DNA of 64,000 bases, taken from positions 21,284,785-21,348,784 of the forward strand of contig NC_065552.1 in NCBI RefSeq assembly GCF_022605725.1, in the 5' to 3' direction. The notes below the pieces were generated by a model. It did not search any database and was not told where the DNA came from. It saw only the letters and a program-made list of their open reading frames with translations. Of the stretch, positions 32,156 through 42,780 are shown one piece after another. A program made the position numbers and the translations under genes. Positions within the stretch are counted from its first letter, which is position 1; each line of letters begins with the position of its first letter. This DNA is from Anthonomus grandis grandis. Lineage: Eukaryota; Arthropoda; Insecta; Coleoptera; Curculionidae.

Positions 32156-34639
32156 CAGGGTGTTTGGCGGAAGGTTAGCCAAACTTGGTGGGCATATAGA
32201 TGGGCTCAGATAGAAGATATTTTCTTAATAAACTTGTGTTCTAAAAGTCTCGGGTTTTTTTATATCATTGATTTTGTGTTATTTTCAGGATTTTCAAAAG
32301 TTTATGCCTTTTGACATCTTTTTTTTTTACCTTATCCTGAATCTAAAAAAAAATCAATATCAAGTACAAATAATACCGAAATAATTCATTTTGAGCTCAA
32401 AAAGTTATAAAAGGTAACTTTAACTTGACGCAAAAAAAAAAACTAAAATCTATCAAGATGTTCAGGTAACTTTAAAAACATCTTTAGTTAATACTCTTTT
32501 CAATGATATACGATGTGTAACACAAAGCCGACTAACTTGCTACAATTAATGACTTTAAAAGGACAATACAGTAAAAAAAAATATTTTTTTAATTTTATGT
32601 ATTTATTTCAAAATTACAAATTTTATTAAAACTGCGCTCCCCTGGCTCTAATACATGCCCTACGTCGCCGTCGCATTTCCACTGTCGTAAGACGAAGCCG
32701 CATCTCTTTTCTGATAGTTTGAAAAGCGGCATCCATTCTTTGAATGGTCAAATGAGGAGATCGTGGAACATGCTATGGGATTGTTGTTGTGATAACAACA
32801 ATATGTGCTACATATTGTTGTTGCCATTTGACATTTATCGTGATGTAACTTTTTAGCTTTCTTACGTACCCAAGTCGTTAATTTAGTATTGTATCGTTTC
32901 TGTAGTTGTTATTGTTATTGTTAATACTGTTGTTATTGTTGCTGTTAATTAAGTTTTTATGTTGTTTTTGTGACTTTCCTTATTTTCGTATCATTATCGC
33001 CATAATGGCTGCACACACTACCGAAGAATACGCCGATATTGTCTTTGTTTATGGAAGAGCCAATGGTAATACGCGAGAAGCACAAAGAATTTATGAGGAG
33101 CAATACCCCAATAGGCGTGTGCCCCACCACAACACTTTTCGTCGATTAAGGGAAACAGGCAATCTAAATTTTCAAGAACCGAGGATCAATCGGAGGCAGT
33201 ATGATGTTGCTGTAGATGAAAACGTAATTCGCGCATTCGATGAGGATCCCACCACTAGTACAAGGAAAGTAGCTACTAGCTAGCTAGATCTAAATATTTC
33301 TACATGGAAAGCATGGTCAGTTGTCAAGGCAGAAGGAAGGCATCCTTTCCATTACACCTCAGTGCAAGGTAATTTCATACTACATCAACAACTTAATTCC
33401 GCAATTTTTACTGGCATCGTGATACTCTATTCTAGGTCTTCTACAAGCCGACTATAAGCGACGGGTACAATTTCGCCCCTTTTTGCTTCACGCAGACGTT
33501 GAAAATTGACACTTTTTAAAAAGCATCTTATGGACAGATGAATCCACATTTACACGTGCGGGGATATTTAACCAACATAATTTACATTATTGGGAAAACA
33601 AAAACGTAAATCCGCATTTGACTAGAGCCAAGTCTTTCCAAACAAGATTCAGTGTTAATGTTTGGGCAGGTGTGATTGGGAGACACCTCATCGGTCCACA
33701 CTACTTGCCGAGAAACCTCAACGGGGACAATTACTTACATTTTTTACAAAATGATCTCCCACAATATTGGCTGATATACCCATAATTAATGAAGACCAAT
33801 CATCTTTCCAGTCTTCCAGAATGACGGTGTCCTGCACACTATCGGGTCGCCGTTAGAGAATTTCTGGACAATACTTTTCCCAATTCGTGGATCGGAAGAG
33901 TAGGTCCCATCGCATGGCCTCCACGGTCCCCTGATTTAACCCCTCTCGATTTTTACATATGGGGACGTGCGAAAGAACTCGTGTACGAGGTGGAAATTGA
34001 CAATCTAGACCACTTAATTCAAAGAATCAATGCCGCTTTTTTAACCGTGAGAGAAGAGATGCGACTTTGCCTTAGTAGAAATGCGACGGCGATGTAGGGC
34101 ATGTCTAAGAGCCAGGGGAGCGCACTTTCAACAAAATTTGTAATTTTAAAATAAATACATAAGATTTAAAAAATATTTTTTTTTACTTTATTGTTCTTTA
34201 AAGTCATGAATTGTGGCAAGTTAGTCGGCTTTGTGTTACACATCGTATATCATTGAAAAGAGTATTAACTGGAGATATTTTTAAAACTACCTGAACATCT
34301 TGATAGATTTTAGTTTTTTTTTTGCGTCAAGTTAAAGTTACCTTTCATAACTTTTTTTGCTACTTGTATTAAGTTTTTCAGCTCAAAACGAATTCGGTAT
34401 TATTTGTACTTGATATTGATTTTTTTAGATTCAGGGTACATTACAGACTAAATACAAATGTAAAAAAAAGTGAAAAATATGCGGAAAAAATTTAAAGATG
34501 TCAAAAGGCACAATTTTTTGAAAATCCTGAAAATAACACAAAATCAATGATATAAAAAAACACAAGTTTATTAAGAAAATATCTTCTATCTGAGCCTATA
34601 TGCCCACCAAGTTTGGCTAACCCTCCGCCAAACACCCTG
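32156..34639 (+). mobile_element. Mariner-like transposon with ~0.6-kb terminal inverted arms
   Basis: It starts CAGGGTGTTTGGCGG next to TA (32154-32155) and ends with the complement, CCGCCAAACACCCTG, next to TA (34640-34641). The match between ends is not short: the left arm (32156 to about 32757) pairs with the right arm (about 34012-34639). The inner part of the right arm is the 3' end of the transposase gene, so the left arm carries an inverted copy of coding sequence (e.g. GCGCTCCCCTGGCTCT at 32635 against AGAGCCAGGGGAGCGC at 34110). The transposase is broken. Confidence 0.8.
33007..34097 (+). pseudogene. Mariner-like DDE transposase in the long-arm element
   Basis: The first frame reads MAAHTTEEYADIVFVYGRAN and YEEQYPNRRVPHHNTFRRLR, the DUF4817-type helix-turn-helix. 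After a stop at about 33280, scattered frames keep LWTDESTFTRAGIFNQHNLH (first Asp), WENKNVNPH, FSVNVWAGVIGRHLIGPHYL, FQNDGVLHT (second Asp) and PLDFYIWGR-like sequence near 33945, ending with MRRRCRACL. Motif order is that of insect mariner/visitor-like elements. At least five frame breaks. The last ~90 bp are also present, inverted, in the left arm. Confidence 0.7.
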
Positions 34640-34952
34640 TACGGTAACTTGCGATTTAAAACTTATAATTTGGAGTTTTTTAGTTTTGTAACTTTAATCA
34701 GCAATATAAAAAAGGTTCGCAAAACACCTCGTACTTTAAACTTGAAACCACATATTTTTAAATCGAATCATATTATGCTGCGACCCAGCGATTAATTGCA
34801 ATTTTTAATAATATACGGTGTGAGTCTGTAACTTGAAATAAATTCAGTAGTTCATATACTTTTTTTTCCAAAAAAATTCTCAAATTTAGTCTCAGTATCT
34901 CAGTCAATTAGTGTTTTTAGTTGGGCTCTTTTCTGTTGAAAAGAAAGTTATA
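34640..34952. other. Spacer between two mariner-like elements
   Basis: AT-rich with no gene, bounded by the TA duplication of one element (34640-34641) and that of the next (34951-34952). Confidence 0.35.
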
Positions 34953-34985
34953 CAGTGTGTCCCAAGAATAGGGTATAATGTCATA

Positions 34986-35260
34986 ATTTTATTTTTTTAA
35001 TTTTTTCTAGGCCACTTGTTAACTTATTTATTTTAGTACATTGGGGTCTATCTGATAAGTAGCTTCTAAACAGTTTCAGCACAGTGCCTTTAACACCATA
35101 ATTCTCTAAAATATCCAGAAGTTTGTTATGAGGCACTGTGTCAAAAGCCTTTGCAAGGTCCATGAAAACAACAATCGTTTTAAAGCTGTTATGGATGTTT
35201 GTGGAGATTTTAGAGGTAAAACACTGTATTGCATCAGTGGTGCTAAGACCAGAAAGAAAA
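34986..35260 (-). pseudogene. LINE reverse transcriptase fragment in mariner-like element 2
   Basis: The minus frame reads DAIQCFTSKISTNIHNSFKT then MDLAKAFDTVPHNKLLDILE, NYGVKGTVLKLFRSYLSDRP. This is the AFDTV(P/N)H motif and the following helix of a LINE palm. It breaks off within 40 bp of the element's left terminal repeat. Confidence 0.6.
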
Positions 35261-35480
35261 ATGATAATAAAATTAAAGAAATACCTATCTAAATTAAATA
35301 TTGGTATTTTGGTTTTTTAGTTGTTGTCGTTGTTGCCAAAAAGTGAATGTATTTTGATGCAACTATTAGAAGTATTTTTACATTTGCAAATGGTGTTTAT
35401 TCTTTTTGAGAGGCGAAAACAGTCATCCTGCGTTTTATTAGTAACTATACACTTTATTACCTACTGTTATTGTATGAAAT

Positions 35481-35830
35481 ATGAAAAAATTAACCGAACG
35501 TGAAATAATCGAAATCTTGTGCATGATTGGTTTCGGAGATATGTCGCGTACTCAAAAGGAGGTGGTTCAGTTGTTTAATGCAACTCATCCTGATCGGTCG
35601 CCAATTAGCCAAAGCATGGTAAGCAGAGTTGAAGCAAAGTTTCGTGAATTCGGGCATGTTTGAGATACTCAAAAAGCTGGTCGGGGTTCAATAACTGAAG
35701 AAGATGAGCTTAACGTTCTGTTAACGGTCCAAGATAATCCCAAAGACACAATCACAGGCACGGCTTCTAATGATAATTTATCGCGATCTACTGTGCATAA
35801 AGTATTGAAAAAAGCAAAGTTCCACCGTTA
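35481..35830 (+). pseudogene. Mariner-like transposase 2, DNA-binding part
   Basis: MKKLTEREIIEILCMIGFGD, then FNATHPDRSPISQSMVSRV, a stop at 35661, and TVQDNPKDTITGTASNDNLS, RSTVHKVLKKAKFHRYK. These are the two helix-turn-helix units of a mariner-like transposase (the second with the S-R-S-T-V-H-K-[I/V]-L-K signature). LINE sequence interrupts it at about 35831. Confidence 0.65.
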
Positions 35831-37267
35831 TAAAAAATTCTTACTTTATTTATTTAATTACTTATTCATCTACGGTTCATCCATTTACAATTCAAAGTTA
35901 TCAAAAGTAGCTAGCTTATATCTAGACTAAAATCATAAGTACACATATCCATATACATACATACAAGTACATTTAGATCTTAAAACATCACATACACTCT
36001 TAAACTTAAAATATTAAAATACGTAGATTAAAAGAAGAGGTCAAATATCACACAGAATGCGAAACATCGCATGTTATTTTTCGGCAAAGGGATGAATCAA
36101 AAAGGCAACACTTATTATCAAAAGTTAAGTTATTTGCCTTATGCAAAATCCTTGTAAGGGACTCATTTGGCCCATAATTTGTTGAATGGAAGGGGATATT
36201 GAAGATGCAAGTGAGACGATTTTGCCTGGTCGCAACATTATGCAAGTTTATGTTGCCCAGAATCTCAGGACAATCTATACGAGAATTGAGCACATCATGT
36301 AGAAAACACATGTCCAGCATATCCCGGCTATGTTCCAATGTGTTTAGCTTGAGTATGAACAAAAATTCCTCATAAATAAAATTCTCTCTAAATAAACCCA
36401 TCCTAGAGGTCGCCATTCTAATGAACATCCGCTGTACCATTTCAATACATTGAACATGCACCTGATAGGATAGTGACCACACTACAGAACAGTATTCTAC
36501 TATAGGTCGAACCAAAGAGCAATATAAAATCTTTATAGTATTTACCGAAAGACCCACTGTAAGGCGCTGAACAAGGCCCAACGCTGCCATAGCTTTGACG
36601 ACCATATTGTGGACATGTGGTGTAAAAGAAAGTTTGGAATCAAGAGTTATACCGAGATACCAACTTTGTCTAATCTTGAGAGAGAAATGCCATTTAACCT
36701 GTAGTCATTTGCAGTAAATGTTCCCCTACAAAAAGAAAAAACGCTATATTTGGAAACATTCAGATCCATCCTGTTTAAGATGCACCACTGCTGGAATCTG
36801 TCTAGGTCTGCTTGCAAAAGTAGACAATCGCTATCTGCTTTTATTGGGCAAAAGAACTTTATGTCATTAGCAAACATTAATATTTTGCTCCTGACAATGC
36901 ACAGCAGAAGGTCTAGCAAAAATAATATGAATAAAATTGGTCCTGAATGGGACCCCCGCGGGACGCCAGAGGAAACTTTAATTGGATCGGAGATACAATC
37001 GCCCAATTTTACATATTGAGTTCTACCTGTTAAAAAACTTCGGAACCAACCTAATAGAGCAGCACCAAAACCAAGAGCCTCAAATGCCTTTGAAAAGTAC
37101 GTATAAACACCACAATCAGATTGACTCTGGATTGTGGTGTTCAAGATTATTGGTTATGAAATGCTGGTAAAGCACGAGGTTAGTGGCAGTGGATCTCCCA
37201 GACACAAATCCGTGTTGTTTCATGTTTATTATTCCTCTTACATCCAAGGCTAACTTGTGACTAATCA
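35831..37267 (-). mobile_element. LINE with near-complete palm and thumb, nested in mariner-like element 2
   Basis: Minus frame 37144-36647: YFSKAFEALGFGAALLGWFR, SGVPRGSHSGPILFILFLLD and MFANDIKFFCPI. Minus frame 36605-36048: VRPIVEYCSVVWSLSYQVHV and VQRMFIRMATSRMG, a thumb region. The catalytic box is FAND where FADD is expected, so one catalytic Asp has become Asn. It is 5'-truncated near 37267. The surrounding transposase resumes with ELSEDDFNRRNEFYEQM. Confidence 0.75.
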
Positions 37268-38100
37268 GAGAATCTTAACAACTTCAAGAGCTATCCGAAG
37301 ATGATTTTAATCGCCGAAATGAATTTTATGAGCAAATGCAGCAATTATGTAATGATAACAATAATTTTGTAAAACGGATAATATTTTCTGACGAAGCAAC
37401 GTTTACTCTAAACGGCCATATGAACAGACAGAATTGTCGATACTGGCCACCGAAAATCCTCATTGGTTCACAGAATGTCACACACAACACCCTCAAAAAG
37501 TCAATGTGTGGTGCGGTATAGTGGAAGGAAGAGTTTTAGGACCTTACTTTTTTGATGACACTCTCACTGGTGAGAGGTATTTGGACTTTCTCCAAAATGA
37601 TCTTATCCACGCTGTGATAACTTTGTATCCGGATTTGGAAGAACCCGACATGCACCAACGTGATCTTTTTTTTTCAGCAAGATGGAGCCCTAGCACACTA
37701 TGCTTTACCCGTTCGCCATTATCTATATAGATGAAGTTTTTCCAATTGTTCCAATCAAGACGAGGGTTGAGAAAAAATAAAAGTCTCGGTCTCAAAATAA
37801 GTCGAGTAATTATTTTGCGACCGAGACCTGAGAGAGAGTTTTTATTTTTTCTCTACTTACGTAGGTCCCTTTGAGATAATGCACGAGTTCTTTCAAGACG
37901 AGGGTTCATTGAATGGCCATCCAGATCGCCAGATTTAACTCCCCTCAATTACTTTTTTAATACTTAAAAAGTAAAGTGTATGTCACTAAACCAGTGAGGT
38001 TCGAAGGTTTAAAAAAAAAATACGCCAGGAAATTAGGAAATATTACTCTAGATGTCATTGACAACGTTCAAAAAGAATTTTAAATCGCCTTGGTTATGGT
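37268..38100 (+). pseudogene. Mariner-like transposase 2, catalytic part
   Basis: Frames carry ELSEDDFNRRNEFYEQM, VKRIIFSDEATFTLNGHMNR (first Asp), HPQKVNVWCGIVEGRVLGPY, LTGERYLDFLQNDLI, FQQDGALAHYALPVRHYL (second Asp, after a small shift near 37675), the 124-bp insert, then GFIEWPSRSPDLTPLNYFF (third Asp). The SDEATF … QDGAxxHYALPVR … WPSRSPDLTPLNYF series defines an insect mariner-related family. Stops and the inserts make it a pseudogene. Confidence 0.75.
37769..37892. mobile_element. Miniature Penelope derivative (124 bp) with 13-bp target duplication
   Basis: The insert starts GAGAAAAAATAAAAG and ends ACGAGTTCTTT, as does the full Penelope-like element at 61013-63521 (GAGAAAAAAATG… and GACGAGTTCTTT). 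Its two arms are inverted (AAAGTCTCGGTCTC against GACCGAGACCT) and meet at about 37815. The last ~41 bp (TACTTACGTAGGTCCCTTTG…) match the non-repeated tail of the full element. CAAGACGAGGGTT is duplicated at 37756-37768 and 37894-37906. It sits in the transposase gene of mariner-like element 2. Confidence 0.75.
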
Positions 38101-38198
38101 CAGGTTGTTAACGGTACTCAATTCGAACATATAATTTGTATTAAGTAATAAGTATAAAAAACATATTGATGACGTCATCTTTTTCTTGGGTCTCCCTG

Positions 38199-39411
38199 TA
38201 CATTTAATTTCCACGTAGAAAAACCCTAAACCAAATATTAAAATCGACGGGTTCGGGCATTTTTTTTAAAAACGGTCCATTTAATTTTTTATTGAATTGA
38301 TCCGCTACTTTATTGTTAAAAAAAAATAAGCATAATACCGATGATATTAAATTAAAAACTAATTAAAAAAACTATTTATAGTAGATACATTACACCTAAT
38401 AAACAACTAGAACTCCACAATAAAATTATATTTTGTGTCTATAATTTTAATACATGTAAGGTTTCTATGTTGTAGTGCCTGTATGCGCTAAGTGCGAAGC
38501 GAACCAAATGAGAAAAAAGGTTTCTATGGCAAATTGTATGGCGCTGTATATATTTTTTTTTTCGATAAAGCGTTACGTAATATTGTGTGTTAATATTAAA
38601 GATGTTTTCGCGCAAAGTAATATACAAACTATTTAATCTCTCAAGATTAAAGGCAGTTTTCATAATACAATATTCTACAGGATTTCAACAAAAAAAAAAT
38701 TGTTTGATGCTTAGTATTTTATACTGACATATAACTAATAGCTTTAGTTATGAAGGAGCTTTTGCTTTATTAAAGTCGATACTGTGAAACAAATGTTATG
38801 ATTTTTGTCTCGTTTGATCATAAAGTCGCGGCACTGGGGAACTTACCAACATTTGAGTTTGTATTTAAAAAAAAAGATAGAATAAGGGTTTAGGACCTTC
38901 GGATAGCTTTTCTAATCAAAGCGCAGTTATGCCTCATCTGCTATGAGACATTCGTGCCAATTTATCGAATGTGCAAAAATGTTTACCCCCCAAATCCATG
39001 GTGCTGACTAACCAAATCTTTATTTATTGTTTCACCCTGTGTCACAAGTGCTTGCCTCACTCCTTCCCTTATGTTTGATTCATAGATATAAGAAATTAGT
39101 ATTCAATCCCAGAGGACCCATAATAGGGAAGGGAAATACTATCAAGGTCCTAGGGTGAGGTTTACTTTGCGGGAATTGAAATCGGCTGTTTTGTTTAGGG
39201 GCTAAGGGAGGGTTATTTATGGTGAGAACTTAATTATTAGGAATGGTCCTTGGGAATATTGTGGTCCCTGATAGTTTAACAGAGGATGCAGTTTATTTGG
39301 TTTTTTCTACTGGGTGATAAGAGGCAAATAAATTTGTAAATCAATAATTAATACGTTTTTAGTATAATAATCTATACAGTATTTAGCCTTTGCTGCTGCA
39401 GATTGCCTGAA
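38199..39411. other. A/B intron segment, no gene seen
   Basis: AT-rich DNA. Frames on either strand (such as 38663-38439 minus) carry no family motif. Confidence 0.3.
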
Positions 39412-39412
39412 A

Positions 39413-39463
<51 letters not shown>

Positions 39464-39495
39464 GTTATTATTATGAGTATATTATTATTATCAGA
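39412..39495. repeat. (TTA)n microsatellite, slightly interrupted
   Basis: Near-perfect ATT/TTA triplets for about 60 bp, then TTG and TATGAG interruptions and more TTA. It abuts the 3' end of the R4/Dong-type LINE that follows on the minus strand. The poly-Tyr and poly-Ile frames across it are artefacts. Confidence 0.85.
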
Positions 39496-41470
39496 TTTCA
39501 TGCCAAACGCACTCCTCTCCGGGGAAGGGCGTCGACTACTGCATTAGCTAATAGATGCTTTCCAGTAGTTTCATGTTTTCGATTAGGTTCTTTGGTATTA
39601 CTCCTATTGTTGACACAATAATTGGAACTGTCTGCACTTCTCTCATTTCCCATTGTCCTCGTATCTGGTGTTCTAGATCCCTGTACTTAACAATCTTTTC
39701 ATTATGTTTTGCTCTTAGGTTGTTATTATTGAGAATAGCTACATCAATAAGGGTTGTCTTCCTAAAAATTGTATCGATTTGAATTAGGTCAGGCCTATTG
39801 TTACTTACTCGTGGGTCTGTAAGTACAGTGCGATCCTAATACAATTTGTGATGCTCATTTTCAAGGACTGGTTCCGGCTTATAATTATAATATGGTACCT
39901 TGGCTGCCGATAAGAGGTTTAGTTTTTCTGCGAGCTCTTGATGCAGAGTCTTTGCAACTAGATCATGTCGTTCTTTATATTCCGTTGGTGCAAAAGTTTG
40001 ACATCCATCCGTGACATGCTAAATAGACTCCGTTGTCTCACATCCATACCTACATCTGTCACTTTGTACCGTCGGGTCACCTACGACAAACTTTAAATAA
40101 TTTCGTGTTAGTATTACATGATCTTGGATAGCCACAAGAAACCCTTCAGTTTCGGGAAAAAGCTGCCCCGAAGTCAACCAGTAGTTCGACGCCGCTATGT
40201 CGACATACTCTTGCTGAACCTCGTGAACATGCCTTCTATGTAGCGGTTTTCTCATCCAAGCTTGCATTTTTTCTTGCTCGGTGCTATGATGTATGGGGAG
40301 CTCAAGCTCCTGTAGTTTAAGTGGTGTTGAGTCGTCTGCTTCACATACGGCAGGATAAATGTGTGATGTTTCAGCCTTTCTTAAGAAAAAGGAACGCAAG
40401 TTACTAATTTGCTGAGTCAGCTGCTTCTCTATGTCGGCCATTCCTCTTCCTCCCATATGTCGAGGTAGCGTGGTTTGTTCTACGGCACTGCGCGGATGAT
40501 GCTTATTGGCTCTCGTTAGGAGTGTTCTAGCCTTTCTTTGCAAGTTTTTAATGTCCATTTTAGTCCATACTATAATACTAAAAGAGTAAGTTAGTAAACT
40601 GACTCCATATGTATTAATAGCTTTATATAAGTTTCTGCTATTTAGACTTGTTTTAAGAAGTTGTCTCATTTTTGTAATGAACTTAGTAGTCATTTCCTTC
40701 TTTATAGTTCTATGGTCTATTCTTTGTGCCTGCTTCATAACTAGATATTTGTAGGATTTTTCTTCGTCCATAGCATTAACTATCTTATCATTTTCTGTTT
40801 GAAACACACCTGGTGGTAGTTCACCCTTAATAATATTTTCCCCTATTTTAAGCATTTGATCTATTTGATTTCGTGTTGCCGCAAGAATTTTTCAAGTCAT
40901 CCATATAAAGTAGATGGTTTACTCTTGTTAGTTCTCTATTATCCTTTTTTAGGCCAAATCCATACCTAGTTAAATTGAGTTGACTAGAGAGTGGGTTCAT
41001 GGCAGGCAGAACCAAAGTGGACGTAAGAAATCTCCCTGGATATTATAATTCCTACAAATAGGAATTGTATTAGTTCCAATGCAGTTACCGTTAGGCACCT
41101 GAAGTTTTATTGATGTTCGCCAGGATGCCATAGTGAATTCTAAAAAGGAAATTATGTGGTTATCTATTTTGTACAATTTAAGTATATTAATAAGCCATTT
41201 ATGTGGAACTGCATCAAAAGATTCAGTAGTCAATGTATGCTGTGAAAAGGTTTCTCTTGTTGTTAAATTCCTGATTGCAAACTACGGAGTCGATAGTTAG
41301 TTGTTCTTTACACCCTATTGCACCTGTGGTACATCCGGTCTGTTGAGTCGCTATGATGATATTTTGGTCAAAATGTCTGTAAATACGTTCTGTAATGCAA
41401 GATGTAATTAGTTTATAGACATTAGGGCAGTATCGGGTTGTTTTCCTATCGGGATGCCTTGTCAGGAGCT
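39496..41470 (-). mobile_element. R4/Dong-clade LINE: reverse transcriptase and restriction-like endonuclease
   Basis: The minus strand gives, from 5' to 3': ESFDAVPHKWLINILKLYKI (41233-40997), a GDFLRPLWFCL-like P-Q-G equivalent, HLLYMDDLK (catalytic box, about 40925), then the open 278-codon frame 40855-40019 with EEKSYKYLVMKQAQRIDHRT, YGVSLLTYSFSIIVWTKMDI, LQRKARTLLTRANKHHPRSA and a cysteine motif at its end (CRYGCETTESI). Further on, broken frames contain RPDLIQIDTIFRKTTLIDVA (about 39800-39740), the PD-(D/E)xK core of a type-IIS-like nuclease. This C-terminal nuclease, not an N-terminal APE nuclease, marks the R2/R4 group. The 5' part is truncated near 41470. Confidence 0.78.
40019..40855 (-). 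CDS. R4/Dong-type RT thumb and linker, 278-codon open frame
   Basis: This is the longest clean stretch of the element above: the segment after the catalytic box through the long C-terminal linker, with LPRHMGGRGMADIEKQLTQQ, ELPIHHSTEQEKMQAWMRKP and a final C-x3-C. It is a fragment of a larger protein. Frameshifts upstream (near 40870) and downstream (near 40015) prevent full-length translation. Its openness suggests this LINE is younger than its neighbours. Confidence 0.6.
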   Translation of the reverse strand: MLKIGENIIKGELPPGVFQTENDKIVNAMDEEKSYKYLVMKQAQRIDHRTIKKEMTTKFITKMRQLLKTSLNSRNLYKAINTYGVSLLTYSFSIIVWTKMDIKNLQRKARTLLTRANKHHPRSAVEQTTLPRHMGGRGMADIEKQLTQQISNLRSFFLRKAETSHIYPAVCEADDSTPLKLQELELPIHHSTEQEKMQAWMRKPLHRRHVHEVQQEYVDIAASNYWLTSGQLFPETEGFLVAIQDHVILTRNYLKFVVGDPTVQSDRCRYGCETTESI

Positions 41471-42240
41471 TGATCCAGAGACTGTCAATTCACTGTCACT
41501 CAAAAATCTCTTAGATAGACCTGTCATGAGGCTAAGTGAAATATATAGCAATTAAGGCACCATCTAGGCATTTCGGAACACCGGAAAGATCTGACAGAAG
41601 GAAGAAAACAGGTAATCTTGTAGTCCTCTTCACTTCCATATTTTATGGTTTGCTCTAAACTCCTTCTAGGAAAGGACCTTCATAGGGGGACAGACGATTA
41701 CATCAGGGAACTCATATGCACAACAGCCCTCCTGGTTGCCCTCTGTCCCTAAGAAGATCGACTGAGTCCGCTTCAAATGTATTGGTGCATCTTATTCCAC
41801 AAGAGTTGGATCATATCTGAGGCTTGCAACAATCTTTTTTTGACCTCTCTCGCGCTTTTGACACTATTATTTAATATTTGCAAAAAGTAAATTTTATCGG
41901 GAGAACATCCTTTGATTTGTGATTTTATTTTTGGAAAAGAATCAAGATTAAATGTCAAATAATTGAATAACTGATGTCACCAACCAATATACCCATTGTT
42001 GGCCTTTTGTTTTAAGCTGATAATTGTGGGAATTGGACAACAAGCTAATAAGAATTGAAAGATAATCTGCGCAGAAATATGAAATTATTCTTGCGGCTTA
42101 TGTTGGGTGTGAATTGGACAATTTCCCACTCTTGGTATCTTTCTTGCAGTTAAGAATTTGAAAAACCGAAAAAAAAACGTCAATTTTTAGCCTTCGTATT
42201 TCAACTCCCTAGGAGAGATAGATGTTAGCCTTAAAATCTT
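41471..42240. other. A/B intron segment, no gene seen
   Basis: No recognisable frame. The minus frame 41958-41773 (61 codons, Lys/Ser-rich) has no known motif. Confidence 0.3.
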
Positions 42241-42244
42241 AAAT

Positions 42245-42511
42245 GTGAATAGGCACCAAGTGGTAAATCGATTTCGCTATTGTCGCTACGGTAATATTGA
42301 GGATTGTAAAGAAAATAAAGTGTGTGCTAGGTGTTGCGGTAATCATGATGTCAAGGAATGTAACGTAAATATTGTCGAATGTGCTAATTGTGTGTTGTCC
42401 AATGAAAATTATGGTCTTAGTTTAAATATTAACCATGTCTCTTGGGATGTTAATAAATGCGAGTCATATAAAAAAATTGAAGATGTTCAGAGAAATAAAG
42501 ACATAAAGTAG
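42245..42511 (+). pseudogene. LINE ORF1 (gag-like) C-terminus with CCHC zinc knuckles
   Basis: CRYGNIEDCKENKVCARCCG, then NHDVKECNVNIVECANC. The C-x-Y/F-G-x4-C-K-x-x-K-x-C-x-x-C-x-G-x-H pattern is the tandem zinc-knuckle cluster at the end of Jockey-type gag proteins, which bind element RNA. The start of the protein is missing, consistent with 5' truncation near 42240. Confidence 0.65.
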
Positions 42512-42559
42512 CAATTAAATTCAAATATTGTACTTAACATTACCCTATTAGTCAATGAC

Positions 42560-42780
42560 TGGAAACCTAAGATCCTGCTTTTGAGTGAGACCCACGTTAC
42601 AACTGAAATTGAAACTTGTGAGCTGGACATTGATGGGTACAGAATGGAACAATTTATTAGTAACAACAGTAGAACAGGGGAAGTGATGGCATTGGTAAGA
42701 TCTGATGTACGTTATAAAATTAAAAATGTTTTGTCTTGTTATTGTCTTTGGAGTTTTCTGAGTGTGGCGTAAAGTATTAT
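42560..42780 (+). pseudogene. APE-type endonuclease fragment of the Jockey-like LINE
   Basis: LLLSETHVTTEIETCELDID, then GYRMEQFISNNSRTGEVMAL and VRSDVRYKIKNVL. SETH contains the conserved Glu of the nuclease, and the R-x-G-G-V-A-x-Y-V strand is present in degraded form (RTGEVMALVR). The domain then jumps to the linker (NWNAI-like WNKNSSDINLL), so its second half is deleted. Confidence 0.6.

Larger units (their letters stand above)
34953..38198 (+). mobile_element. Second mariner-like transposon, carrying three later insertions
   Basis: Ends: CAGTGTGTCCCAAGAA after TA on the left, and TTCTTGGGTCTCCCTG before TA on the right, an imperfect inverted pair. The transposase is split: HTH part 35481-35830, catalytic part 37268-38100. 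Foreign pieces inside are a LINE fragment (34986-35260), a longer LINE (35831-37267) and a 124-bp Penelope-derived insert (37769-37892). Confidence 0.75.

Noticed and set aside
32770..32825. A structured RNA at the TTGTTGTTGTGATAACAACAA inverted repeat
   Set aside because: The arms are simple TTG/CAA repeats, so pairing is expected by composition; it also lies at the inner edge of a decayed transposon arm.
32906..33006. Leucine-rich signal peptide at the start of the mariner-like transposase
   Set aside because: The upstream Met and Leu run come from TTGTTATTGTTA-type repeats before the real transposase start at 33007.
36750..37170. Plus-strand frames inside the nested LINE
   Set aside because: They are the complement of the RT frame 37144-36647.
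39307..39621. Poly-Ile and poly-Tyr proteins
   Set aside because: They are translations of the (TTA)n microsatellite.
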